Assembly: GCA_004794785.1 (NCBI GenBank)
Contig: SJOL01009920.1
Span: 41,912 to 105,911, forward strand
Origin: Opisthorchis felineus
Taxonomy: Eukaryota; Platyhelminthes; Trematoda; Opisthorchiida; Opisthorchiidae
Direction of reading: 5' to 3'
Length of the DNA stretch: 64,000 nt
The notes beneath the pieces are model-generated. The model ran no database searches. It was not told where the DNA came from and was given only the letters and a program-made list of their open reading frames with translations. Made by a program: the position numbers and the translations under genes. This document shows, piece by piece, positions 10,684 to 22,738 of the stretch. Position 1 is the stretch's first letter; each line of letters starts with the position of its first letter.

Positions 10684-13600
10684 TTACCAAGTATAATACA
10701 CCCCGAAAGAGCAGTTATCCTTAGAATAGAGCATCTTATTGGAGATAAGGTATTTGATCTTTCGTGGTATTTGGCCAGGGACGCTGTGATGGACTTTTCG
10801 GGTGACTTACTACTTACAGGACTATCGTCTGCGTTAGACGATGCCGTGGATTGCAACGGCCTAGGCGGATTCCCCAGGGTGCTGTTGAATATGGCAGCTA
10901 CTCTACCTTTTGCATGACATCGACGGTATAGGTGGAACAGAGTCACCGTCGTTATCCTCTGACTCATCATCCTTATGGGCGGGGCTTGCTTTGCCCGTCA
11001 CAGCGTGATTGGTTGACTTTTATTCCGGCAATCTGGTTGCCATGTCTCAGAAACATGTTGATGTCCGCGTAGGCGTGCCTACCTCTCATGATATGCGGTG
11101 CTTTCGGTCAGCCAGTGTCTGACCACACTGTACTTCTTACCTGGTATGGGCAGCGTTTTCACATATTGGGTGTGACAGTCTCATGCTCAAACGTCACATG
11201 CACTACAGCTCACGTTAAACATACAGTCAGCCAGACATGGTTCAATCAATGTAGTCAGCATCGGCGTTAGAAAGCCTGGTGAGAGTTTTCGCGGAGAATG
11301 ATACGGCATTCGTTCGAAGCGCCAACTTGAGTTATGGGTTGCTTTCTAGGTCATAATGCAGAATGTTTATTCAATACACTTGCTGATTAATCGGAAGAAT
11401 AGAATGATAAACGGTTGTTTGCGGAAGTTCCCTTTGATCCTGCGGGAAACTGATATGATCGCCCTGTTGTCCTAATTCAGTTTCCATATCCTAGTCGTGT
11501 AAATTTACTGTTAACTACTCACTAAACTGGGAATAGCGAGCCCGAAATTTGGTAAAGGAGAAATGTCGCAGTGTCTTGATTATTGGACAACCTAATGATG
11601 TGCTCGTTTGACGGCAAGAAACTGGCGTTATCGTTCGATCATTTGAGTGCCATTCGAATAGTGTTTGATTTGAACTTTTGGGGACTAAGGGCTTTGGCTG
11701 CATCCCCGTCTTCTGACTTGTGAATTCTGTTCATTCGGCCGAAAATGTGTCGGTAAGACAAAAAAAGCGACTTAGCAGGCCGCCTTAATCGGCACACATT
11801 TTCGTCAACACAAAGCACGCTCACCTTAAACGTTCGATCGACCGTGCGGAGAAGTTTGACGCCTTTGGTCTCATTTCCATGTGAGGGAACCTAGTGGCGG
11901 GTCCAATGACAGTATGCAGCTCACACCGATCATATGTTGTAACTATTCGTGGGCAGTTGTTCGTGAAGCAGTTTTCCTATAACCCAACAACTGTGCACCG
12001 AAAGTGTCAGCTCTTGGAGAAGGGGACTCATCACTCACCGTTATCCTCTCCACAGCGACCACCGCGCTGCATTAAGCAGTTTTGATTGGTTCATTCAAAT
12101 TCTGGTCTTGGTTATTTCTGTGTGCATCGGCTAAGATGCAGTTGCTCCTGTTTCACTGGCTATGATCTCATCACCCAAAATGTAAAAAACTGTGAATAAT
12201 TTACCAACAGACGTTGGATGACCATAATCTCTACGGCATCCGCCATCCAGGAGTGACTTTCTGGCGGGCACCGTCAACCGCTACCATAGAGGGGTTTTGC
12301 GGTTCATCTACCAGTGATTTAGTTCTGATGTCTCATACGCTGTGCGCGACAGCTTGCTGTGCGCAATCGTTTGAGTACGGTAGAAGTAGAGTGACTACAC
12401 TTAGTCCGGATGAAACAGACCACTTCGGCATACGTCTCATCCGGGGCGCTTATTTGAGACAATCGTGCACATTTCAGGCTGCCTTGTTTTCGGCGGCGAG
12501 TAATTGGCTGGTGTATCCGTCTGTGATATCACCTTGACGGCAACCAGACAGACAGTCATGTGGCCGGTACGACGTTGGTTTTAGACAGCCCTTCTGGCTG
12601 AGTCATTCAAATTGAACTTGACCAACGGAGTGAAATTAATGTCTCCACATTCGTCTCTGTCGATTAAACATGAAGAAGCAATCTCATCACTTCAATTTAT
12701 GGGATCCTGAGAATGATTCAAAGGTCTGCGAAACATGTGGCGCTGTAGTCAGCATTACCCAGTTCCAAACAATTGAGGAATCCTACGTGTTATGAAGGCT
12801 TTTTCGCTGAGTGACATGTATCAGTTGGTCTGCCTTAAAACCAGGACAAAGATCAGTGAAACCAATCTTGAAGTAGCGTTTAATGTCGAGGTCAATTTTT
12901 TTCTTAAATTTTGAATTTCAGACCCACATATCTTCTGGAGTTTAAATGTTATTCATCCCCTAAACTGGATTCATTCTCCAAAAAACCGTACCTCCTTAGA
13001 TTTTTCCAAATTCTTTCTCAAATCATTTATTAGTTGGCATCCGACCACTCTGATATCTTGAAGTTTCTTGTAAAGCTGCGTAGCAAAAACCCGATAAAGG
13101 AAGATTTTATTCAGATATGCACATCTGAATGCTTTTGTGGGTTGTAAATTCTACTGTATACATGTAAACTGTTGGAAAGCAGCCGAAGCCCTATCAGTTT
13201 TCGACCTGTCGGTCGGTACTGGACAATCGGGTTACGATCTTCTCGGTTTCGAGGCACCCACGACCCATTGGCCCTGCACGGCCTGCGTGCTGCGCCCTCT
13301 GTAGGACTGTTCACTCCTAGTCCATGGCACTGTTTGGTTTAACATTCTGTTAGCGACCCTGCCAGATCCTCTTGTTCCGGGACTTAACAGCGCAGCAACT
13401 CGGATGTTCCAACGGGTATGGACTGCACCACATTTTCCGTAAGCCAATAGGATAAGACCTGCAGTGTCTTATTGACACAATGCAGAAGATGGGAATGCAG
13501 CCTCACAGCTGCTGACTTGATGCGTCAGCGGCGGTAATCCGTAATAGCACCTTAGCCATGACAATGGCGATACGGTAAACTATTTACTCACCGCAGAACT

Positions 13601-14924
13601 CAGTTGAGACCGCAATAACCCAACGTGATACATCCATCTATCGGCGCCAACCAGTCAAACAACTGATCAAAAATCATGGTTTTCGAAACAGACGAAAGGC
13701 TCTAACAATAAGGTTGTACATCATCGCAAAGCGCGAGGTTAACGGAACTGAACTTATGCTCCAAAATTACAGCAAATATCCAATGAATTTCGGACTCTTT
13801 ACACTTACGGCCTTCTACTATCAACCGTAAAGTACGAATAAAAAGTCGCTAAAACTCTAAACAGCGCATTCCCTGTTGCATGAAACCCCTGATTTTTCGG
13901 ACTGTATTTCATCAAGCTGCCCGAAAGCTTCGTTCTAAATTATGCGAAAACTGGTACGACCAGAGCTTCTTAATTACTCTGTTTGCATTATATCATGCAA
14001 TATGTGACTCTTTTACACAACCCTATATTCACATAATGGGTCGGAGCGATATTTTGGTTAATAATTTGTCAGGTAGCAAACTGGCACAATGTACACTGCT
14101 TTTTCGTAATTCGTATCTGTATTAAATTAATACCTTGAGCCCGGCTAAGCAGCGTGCCTTACGGGCTTCCCTGTCTTCTAGGTGTTTCTATGGTATTCTT
14201 CCTCAAAGGACAATCCTCAGAACCAGCTATAGCCTTACTGTTTCTCACGTGATTTAGCATCAATTTCGCCTGACTTATCTCCGATCTGAAAACATAAGCT
14301 TCTAACTTTCATGTATAATCGTCAATGGGTTTTCGAAAATGGTCTACTCTACCTTTCTAAATCCCCACACTCAGAGGTTGTCCGACTGAAGAGGAAATTA
14401 AATTAAGCGGTAAAATGATATCTTCTTGTCTTCCGGTGTTGCGATATTAAATCCTACTTCCACAGAATGACCATGATTACACAATAGTTGCACTGTCTGT
14501 GCAGACTATGGTTTCAAGAGTTGCTTTTCGCTTTTTTTAGCCATCACTTCGGGTATTCTAGCCATCCTCAGTGGTATGGATATGCTTTGTTCAGGAATTA
14601 CCATACCAGGTTTCCAAGGTTCAGGCAGAAATATACACGCATCCACGCGCACATAACTCTAATCAGTACAGTGAAGGAACAAGAGAAACCGGGTAAAATA
14701 ACTTGGTTCTTCGATTGCAAAATCGAACCCTGTTCGACGAAGCGGGCAGAAGCCGTGGTAGAAAAGTCTCCTCAACCACTGACGTCGGAAGAAGGCAGCT
14801 CTGTGAAGCCGTAAAATACATTAAAGCACATATTTTTACCTTCACTGCAATACATAGATAATTCATCATTACGTTTCCAACCAATATTTATTCAATGTGA
14901 GCATCCAAAATACTGTAAAAAATC

Positions 14925-15078
14925 GTTCAGCTGTAACATCCTTTTTTTGCCTTGCTGCCATGCCACTCGAAGGAAGCACGAGGGCTGGGAAACTGCCAGG
15001 TTACCCAAGCCCAGACAGGAGAAGTTGAGATGCAGAGTTCGGGTTCGAACCACGGACCGTCCGGTCAGTGAACTCCTG
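14925..15078 (-). mobile_element. tRNA-derived SINE (5' truncated)
   Basis: Reverse-oriented copy: CAGCTGTAACATCC 3' end, CCCAAGCCCAGACAGGAG body, and box B complement GGGTTCGAACCAC. The box A portion is missing, so the copy stops shortly after the box B region. Confidence 0.75.
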
Positions 15079-15396
15079 CTGTATTAAATTATACACTACA
15101 GAGTGATTACATCAGGCGTCTTACAGCATGCATCTTTGCAGCTGTAGTGGACATTTACTAGGAGCAGTTGGTATACTGTGTGCACAGCGTGCATTTGATA
15201 CCAGTCACATGTTTCGACTTGACCCCCAGTTGAATTCTGAATGAAGTGCAATGACCCCCACGCGAGAACTAGTTATTTTCAGCCGGTCAACAGCCAGCCT
15301 GTGCTGAGAAACGGTCGCGGTAACTTTTCGGGTTTTTGACCATGAATCTCTTGGAAAACAACATCGGTGGCAATTTTGGTACTTAATAGAATAACC

Positions 15397-15558
15397 TGAT
15401 CGCTCAGTTGGAACACCATTTTGGTACCATGTCACGCGAAAGAAGTACGAGGGCTGAGATACTTCCAGGCTACCCAGGCCTAGACAGTTGCAGTCGAGGT
15501 GCCGAACCACGTACCTTCGGGTCAGTAAGTTCGCTCCATAACCACTGAGCCAGCTCTA
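15397..15558 (-). mobile_element. tRNA-derived SINE (diverged)
   Basis: Reverse-oriented copy with CTACCCAGGCCTAGACAG body, a shortened box B region (GTGCCGAACCACG) and box A complement ACCACTGAGCCAGCTC. It lies 320 bp from the 14925 copy in the same orientation. Confidence 0.75.
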
Positions 15559-17129
15559 CAATTGGCTGCTGTTATTAGAATAAAGATATCCAGACACAAC
15601 CAACTCATCACTGCTTTCTCCCGTTAAGCAGAAAGCGTTCAACAATCAGCTTTTGTTCTCCCACATGAGTGAAAAGCCCATGGAACCGACTGCTGATTTC
15701 GATCTCCTTCTTGTGATGTACAGACCGAATGCGACTAACAAAGTGATCTGTTCAGAAAAAAAACACTGGGAGTTGCTTGATCTTCCCACATGAGAAGTCG
15801 TCACTTGAGGAGCCAGTCAACACGTGACCACGTGATTGAAGGATGAGTGGCGCCATATACTGTCTAGGTGGGAGTTAACCACACTGGTGAACAGCCACTC
15901 GTTGCCGAACAGTTAAGTGTTCAAACTACGAGCTGAGGGGTCGGGGTTTCGAAACTCCTTAGTGAAGTTTCGTGGGATGCGCATTGCTGACGATTTACAG
16001 TAACGATGAAGCAGCCGTACACTGCTTCTCAGCTTTTCAGCACAGAGTGAATGCATCGTCAGGATGAAATCTCGGATAATTCAAATCTCGATAATTCAAA
16101 TCCATAACCCCCTAGTAATTCGTTTGCTACCTCAATCGACACTGATTTGTCCTGCATGGGCTGCGTTCCATTCTATCCTCTCGTGAATATTTTTGTTTTT
16201 TTTTCAGCCCGATACTTTGTATTTAGGTTTTACGAACCGGAAGGTACCCTGACCTCTTGTAAATAGTCGAAAGATTTATCCCGACCTTCACTGCACTGAC
16301 CACCTGGTCAGCACCAGACCTAGTAGGCTTGGATATATAGGCTGGTAAACCAAATCGGTCAGTTCAAAATACATATAAATGCGGGGGCATATTGCTCTGT
16401 TCGAGTGGGTTATCTATTTTGTCGAGCTCACCTGGTGAGTTTCAGTCAATGGCAAACTCGCAGGCTTGTGCACAACGAACCACATCTGCCCTTTCCTCTT
16501 GATTGTTTTGCATATTTTGAGCGCTTCCTGTCCAACAGGTCCACGTTTAACCTTGTTCTCTTTCATCAGTTACCACCAGTTTGCACCTGATCCTCACCAC
16601 AGTGAAACATCACGTGCTTGTCTCGTGACAAGCTTAGGACTCTCGCGAGACTATTGACTTTACCGAACTGCTCTTGTCAGATTGACTACATCCGTTTTGG
16701 TTAGGTCTTGCACGTCTGTTTAATTGGTTTGCTATCAGGGTAACAATGAGCGAATCGTCCTAATGCCGCACAGTTTCTGCGCGCATTTGGTAAGCAACCC
16801 ATAGAATATGAAGCCCGAGATTTTATCAACTTCTCCAGACACAGTTGATAAATCAGAGAAGGCTAGGTCAACCGACCTACATATCATGTAGCTTGCGTTC
16901 TTGGGTTTCCGTGATGTCTATGGCACATCGTAGTCCGGGTCAAACTGGATAAGGTGGAACCGAGAATCATTAGAGTCATTCCGTTTTCCTTGCTGTTCAG
17001 TTGGCCAATCATGCACCCAAAAACTGAAGTTCTTCAACCTAATCTCCGAACTCCCAAACGTGAGTTCACTTCACTTAGATTTTAGGATTTTTTCTACCGG
17101 CTGCTGTGCCAATATACCTCACAGTCTAA

Positions 17130-17435
17130 GCGTAACACTCTACTCATAAGTTTGCTGAAAACTCTTCAACAGCCCCCGCCTACCTAATCAGCCTCAAGTA
17201 AGGCCGAAACCTGTCGTACGCTGTCGAAGAATTTTCAGCAACCTTACGAGTAGTGTGTTGCGTCTACATAACCATGTATTACGATTTCTGGAATGTCGTA
17301 CCAATTGAAACATGAGGCAGCCTAGTGCAGCGCATTCAGTTGAAGCGGACCATCACAAACGTGAGATTCAGCTGGATTCAGTTGAGTCTCCTGTCGAAAG
17401 TAAATTCGTGTGCAAATGAAAGTATTCGTCGAAAT
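17130..17435 (+). repeat. Family A hammerhead repeat, copy A3 (hammerhead then body)
   Basis: The left arm 17130-17173 and right arm 17220-17263 are near-complementary over about 44 nt and flank a decayed core: CTAATCA at 17184-17190, stem II GCCT/AGGC with loop CAAGTA, one inserted C, then GAAA at 17106+ (17106 to 17109 of the local count, i.e. 17206-17209). The sequence then continues into the body shared with copy A1 (17264-17435). The G-to-C change in the CTGATGA box and the inserted C predict an inactive ribozyme. Compensatory pairing persists in stem I (GTAC with the GCCTAC side). Confidence 0.6.
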
Positions 17436-19833
17436 CTACAATCTAACTTAACAGACGCATTGAAATTGATTACTCATTTAGGTAATTAGAGCCACTGCGT
17501 CTTTTAGTTTTGAAGCGGGGACCCGAGTTGACACCTGGAGGGACTAATTAGGCCGCTTTATATAAATATATGTGAGCTGCAGTTAGACAGCGCTAGGTGA
17601 AAGTTGAGGTGTTATGACTTTTAAATAGTAAATACAAATCGATCGGTGAGACAGGTGAGCCAAATATCGAGGGCATGTTTCTATCTGAGATAATTGTCAA
17701 CGAATCAGCTGGATGCCAGTTTCCAGCAGTGTGTCCGTCAGTTGCTACATCTCCTGTTGCATCGAGTCATCTCTGTCTATCAGGATTTTTACTGGTTAGT
17801 ACAGTTTTTCCAAGTGCGATTTTTTTTGTCTAACTGGTGCAAAACGTTTCAGCCGCAGGTACTATCTTATCTGTGTGACCATTGTGTGTGCAGTTTGTGA
17901 TAGGGCGCTTAGGAATGAGATGACGTAATTTCATTCGACTTCACAATTATATTGAGATGCTTCTGGGATTTGTTGAGTAGGTGGTTAAGTTCTAACATCT
18001 GATTACAATCAGTACATATTTTGGGTTGATGTCGGAACCATAGTGATGGGTTTAGACAAACACGTTCTTCCGAAGTTATGACCGTAAACGTATGTACTGG
18101 AATCTCGTCCGGTGCTTCCTTATCGCGTCTTGTCCACCTGCCTGTAAAGTTTGTCGTTAAAAATGATTTGGTCAAATGCGTCGTCGGATAGAAGTCCTAG
18201 TCGTAGGCAGTCTCTCTGGCTAAGTGACAACTGTTTCCAGGAGCCCCATAGATGAGGACATTAGTGGATGACAACGGAACGTCAGCTAGAGACGTTAGAG
18301 TAATTGTCATAAAGGAAACCCCGAAAAGGGCAACTTTTCCATTGAGTTCACAGCGGCGTTATCCATTGGCTACATTACGACACGCGGTTCTCACTAAAGG
18401 ATGCCTTCTCGGGGTAGGCCAAGTATTCCATTCCTCCTGTCAGGATTCATGATTGGAGAGTCTTCTTCGCCTGCTAGATTTCGAGTGTTTTGTGGTACGG
18501 TAGCGCAACGAGGCTTTTCTGCGCTAGAGTATTAGAAGAAATTCCCACTTTCTACAGTGTCACCACCATTTATCTTTGTGGTGAACTTTCTGTGACCGTG
18601 TTGCCCAGTTTTTGAATAGTGAGTTTGCCCTTTTTCGAACTGTCATTTCTACTGATTCACCTGCATCGCAATTACCAGAAAGCAGCTGTGGTAACCTTCT
18701 AGCGTTTTGCGTTACATTTCAGTTAGGTAACAAATCGCTTTTTTACCCCCCACATATTAACAACCAACAGTATTCCATCTGTTCATTGCATAATGCGATG
18801 GCTGTATCTCCTACTTACTCCTATTTTACGTTGGCGTTTTACATGCATGATCGAGTCCTCCATTTTTGTCCTTGAAGAGTCAGCGAAATTTGTGTAAAAA
18901 TTGACACACAAAGGGTGTATGCTTTAGCCACATCATCCGTCCTCCTCGCGCTGCCTGGACTGATGAAAACATTCGAAAACAGACGTGCAGTAAGTCGGTT
19001 TGACTACCGTAGAACCATGCAGAGTAGAATGTCCTGAAAACGGATGCAAAATCTGAAGAAAGTGGACACGCTGTAAAACGGCTCTTTGATCGTTGGAAAA
19101 CGGTCAGAAGTAAGGTAATGAACCTTCAGACGACATTGAAGAAAGCGCGTAACCGAGCCTCAATTTAGAATGAACCGACAACATCAGAGCTAGTCTACGA
19201 ACTTTGTTGGTCTTAGACACGTTGCATTTAACATGATAACAGACAAAATGAAGCTCGGTATTCAAGCTAATGCATGACAACATGTACTCTACTGGGACCA
19301 ATCGAATGTCGTCCACGGTACAGTTTATAACCGAAAAAAAACAAGGGGAATTCAGTGGGTCCCGCTGCGCTTTGCTGTGCTTAGGATTAATTCGTCTGCT
19401 CTGGACACAATAATGCTTAAAAGAGCTAGCAGACTTAGCCCATGTACATCCAAGGATGTGATGTATAAAAATTATCCGTCACCATCCTTGGATTCCCTTT
19501 CAGTACATATCAGTTCAATGCAATCACGTATAGAATTAGTGAACAAAGTTGTGACATTGTACAACATATCGTACATGGTGTCGTATGTGTAGCAAAAATA
19601 AACCCTGACAATATGGGGAGTTTCAAAAGTGACATGTGACGTATTGTCGACAGATCGGCTATGTGTCTCAAAGCCGAACGAGTTACCTCTAAACAGTGTT
19701 CATCTACAATAGTTCACTGCTTGGCTATCTGTATTCGAACGGTGACTACTGATCTAACTGAAGTCCGATACGTTTAATGAACTTTCCCTACTCCATTATC
19801 CATTACACCACCTTCTTCCACGTCCATTTACAG

Positions 19834-20391
19834 GCCGACCGAATTGTCCATTGCCCGGAGGCGACTGCCCCAACTGCATTTATCTGCCTGGTAAACCGTC
19901 TTTTAACAGCAGTCCCTGTCCCAAACCCTTCAGCTCCCGACACCCCTCCTCATGTCCCAACAGCCAAGGGCGATTGTGCTCCCACGCAAACTGAGCCGCC
20001 AGTTTCCAGTTCGCAGGCCGCCCGCACTCTGGTTTCCAAAATCGGAGCCCATGGGTTAGATGTGTCCTTGATTCGTCTATTGGCCGCACAACTTTTGACC
20101 CCCGTCGAACTTGACACTACGTCTTCTCAAGATGCGATCAAATCACAAGGAACTGTTGCTTCGCTTCTTTGTTTAAATCTTCTTCATCTTATCCCCTTAT
20201 TGTTGCGCTGGTCTAAAGAGTCACGACCCAGTCATCTGATTATCGATCTGCGATTGCTGGAGCTGATTGCAATTGCTTGTTTGGAACTTGGATCTCTTCT
20301 TCTTCCTCATTCGTCTGTGCCTGTCGATCAAGACGAAGTTGGTCCTCGTCGAACAAAGAGTAGCACCACCGGTCCCCAGAGTTCGACAAAA
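19834..20391 (+). CDS. Gene 1, internal exon of helical-repeat protein
   Basis: 186 codons, phase 0 at both ends, acceptor CCATTTACAG and donor AAA|GTACGC. It encodes helix (FICLVNRLLTAV), a proline-rich linker, helix (VSLIRLLAAQLLTPVEL), then a strongly hydrophobic helical pair (SLLCLNLLHLIPLLLRW and LRLLELIAIACLELGSLLL) and a polar tail. No signal peptide or clear transmembrane hairpin; the leucine pattern reads as stacked solenoid helices. I considered ULK4/STK36-type kinase tails, which carry HEAT/ARM repeats, but no diagnostic motif is visible, so the family is left open. Confidence 0.72.
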
Positions 20392-22513
20392 GTACGCATT
20401 TTTATAGCCTCTCATCTCTGTTTATTTTTTATTTAGAATTGGTAAACTTGTTTGCTTACGGATATCATTTGACAGCTGGCTGACGCTTCTTGTTGTCTTA
20501 CTAATCGGTTACTCATTTGGTATTTTACACTGGCTTCATAATCGAATTGCGTGACATAAAACTGATTCTGTTCTCATTTGATTTGTGCTGATAGACCCCT
20601 CCAGGATCGGAAGTCTCGATGTATACAACTATTTTTCTCAGCTTAGTTCTTGGTCTGAACCCTCCAAGCTAGCGTTCCAGTCAAAACGACCACCAAAGGT
20701 GCACAACGTGTATTAACGCCCAAAACCAGGTCAAAAACACTTTTACAGCGTGTGTTGTATAAAGTCTATGCCGCGACAACATTCTGGAAATTCTGACGCC
20801 TTCGGCATGTGCCATTGGCAACCGGCATTCGGCGAAAACTGGGTCATCAATGACTGTTGGGTCCAGACTTTCGACCAATCAAAGCTCGCCTTAATGCCGG
20901 ACCGGCAAGCGGCCTGAACTGTTGGCCAATCGTGTGCGGGAAAGGCTTCTCGGCCGTAGCAGCGCCTAACTGCCAGCCGTAAAGCGGCATCGGTGTAGAA
21001 TTCGGCCTAACAACAACAGATATACTTCTCCCCGTTTCGAGAGACTACTAAAATTATCTTTCTTACGCAATACCTCGTAATGTATACAACCTTGTATACA
21101 ACTTCAGAAGCATAGAGCCGAGGCACTTTAAATAGCGAAATTTTGAACGCACATGTTTTGTAAGGTCCAGGACGACTTCCCGTTTCACAGTCGATTGAGT
21201 GGTGTTCAGCTATTCGCTTGTTGCTCTCGAGACCATTCATTACTGTTTGGAGTTGATTTAAGAACCATCCTCAAATGCACCTCATATTTATCGATTTATT
21301 TCCACAATGCGCTATTTTGACATCCGCCGATCGATCTATTCGGCGGAATCACTGGATTAAGTCGTGCTCAATGGGATTGCAAATCCAAGCGGATTCCACC
21401 AAAAGATTTAGGTCAGGAGTGGAATTCTGAAAGGAGATAGATCCACAGAGAGCTGAATGTTGCTGATTTCGGCTCCAGTCGAGCATGTTGCTAAAGTCGG
21501 TGTCTGGTCGTCGCGATATCGGAGTGAAGCGTAGTGCTGGTAGGATAAGGACGAAGAAAATGCAGGGTGCTGTCCTCTGCAAAGACATGTATATAAGAGA
21601 TAACGGACAATGATGGAGTGATCACATTAAACAGCAACACTTTTGGGGAGGGCACAGATCCTTGGGAATTCCAACCAAATCCCTGCTGTGATTAGCGGAC
21701 TGCCACCTAGAGGTTATGAAGTCCATAATCAACAGTAGGTTTAACTCAATTATGCGCAACCCTTCCATTATGCATAACTAGTTGACTGCTGTGGTGACCC
21801 CTTAGTGTTCTGGTTTTCCTTGACTGTGCCAACAGTATGTCGCGAAATTACTGCTAGACTTTGAACAAGGTGGAAACGAACTATCCTCATGTGACCCTTT
21901 CAGATGATCTTATATCCACTGCTTAATTGGGAGTTTGGTTCACGGTCGAGTGATTCTGCATACCAGCTTATTGTGACCGCTTTCAATGGATACTTCGGAG
22001 CGCTTCGTAGTTAGCATTCCCTATGCTGGGCTCACTGCTTTACTTCTCTACATTGAATCGGGAACTCCTCTGTTAGGTGCACCATTGCTTCCTACATTGC
22101 TGTGGAGCGGAAAGATATCTCGCTCCAATTAACTGTTAAACATGAGCTCAGCCCATTGGTGTTTGGATTACATCGATCATGAAGTGAAACTATCCCAGAG
22201 CGTTGTGTTGTTATCCTGATTGTGAACTTTCTATCGCTGTTCCAACGTCATTCCAGCCGTGGGCTGTCTTTTGAAGCACTCATCTTCTATCACACTTTGG
22301 TTTCTGCTGTTAAAATCAATATGATCTCTTTTGGAATCTTGATGCCATGTCTATGCCGAACATACTGGGGAAAACCAGTGACTTCCTGACAGCTGGTGCG
22401 GTGAGTCTCTCGGGAAGCTCTACAAATTGAGTGTAGTTGACTGTCATCTCTAACCCATTACAACCTCATCCTGATTACATCCTGCCTTCGTACTTGTAAT
22501 GTTTCTTCTACAG
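20392..22513 (+). other. Intron of gene 1
   Basis: Between phase-0 exons; acceptor TTTCTTCTACAG. The only recognised content is the dispersed repeat at 20643-21005. No further exon or element seen. Confidence 0.5.
20643..21005 (+). repeat. Dispersed repeat E, copy 1 (about 360 bp)
   Basis: Colinear and diverged similarity to 31974-32310. Shared blocks include ACCAAAGGTG, CCAAAACCAGG, ATTCTGGAAATTC, GTTGGGTCCA and AAGTGGCC/AAGCGGCC with matching spacing. No coding potential; possibly a non-autonomous transposon or solo terminal repeat. Ends are estimated from loss of similarity. Confidence 0.65.
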
Positions 22514-22738
22514 ATCGCAAGCAAAACATGTTCTTCTGCACCTGGCAAGCGCACTCCACGGAAGCCATTGACTAGACAAACCTATTCTGCCTCTACTCAA
22601 CTCCATGTATCCATGCTAGCTGGACTGGAAGCCATGAATGCCTTGTTGAACCACGTCGCGAACGTGGTCCGAATCGCTCTGGCTGCGCGTGCCACAAACA
22701 CCCCTGAAGGAGAAACTGCTGCAATGGCAGCGGAGGAG
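22514..22738 (+). CDS. Gene 1, internal exon of helical-repeat protein
   Basis: 75 codons, phase 0 at both ends, acceptor TTCTTCTACAG and donor GAG|GTAAGT. It encodes a basic, polar N-terminal part (PGKRTPRKPLTRQ) then a long amphipathic helix (LAGLEAMNALLNHVANVVRI) and an alanine-rich helix up to AAEE. Minus-strand frames over the same bases are shadows. Confidence 0.72.

Larger units (their letters stand above)
7957..19833 (+). other. Large intron (11.9 kb) of gene 1
   Basis: Joins two phase-0 exons. Contains an RTE 3' tail (9572-9718, minus), a GT microsatellite (9938-9962), three SINEs (10495 plus; 14925 and 15397 minus) and hammerhead repeat A3 (17130-17435). Elsewhere no exon, RNA gene or recognisable element could be supported; phase 0 at both ends means a skipped in-frame exon cannot be excluded. 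Confidence 0.45.
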
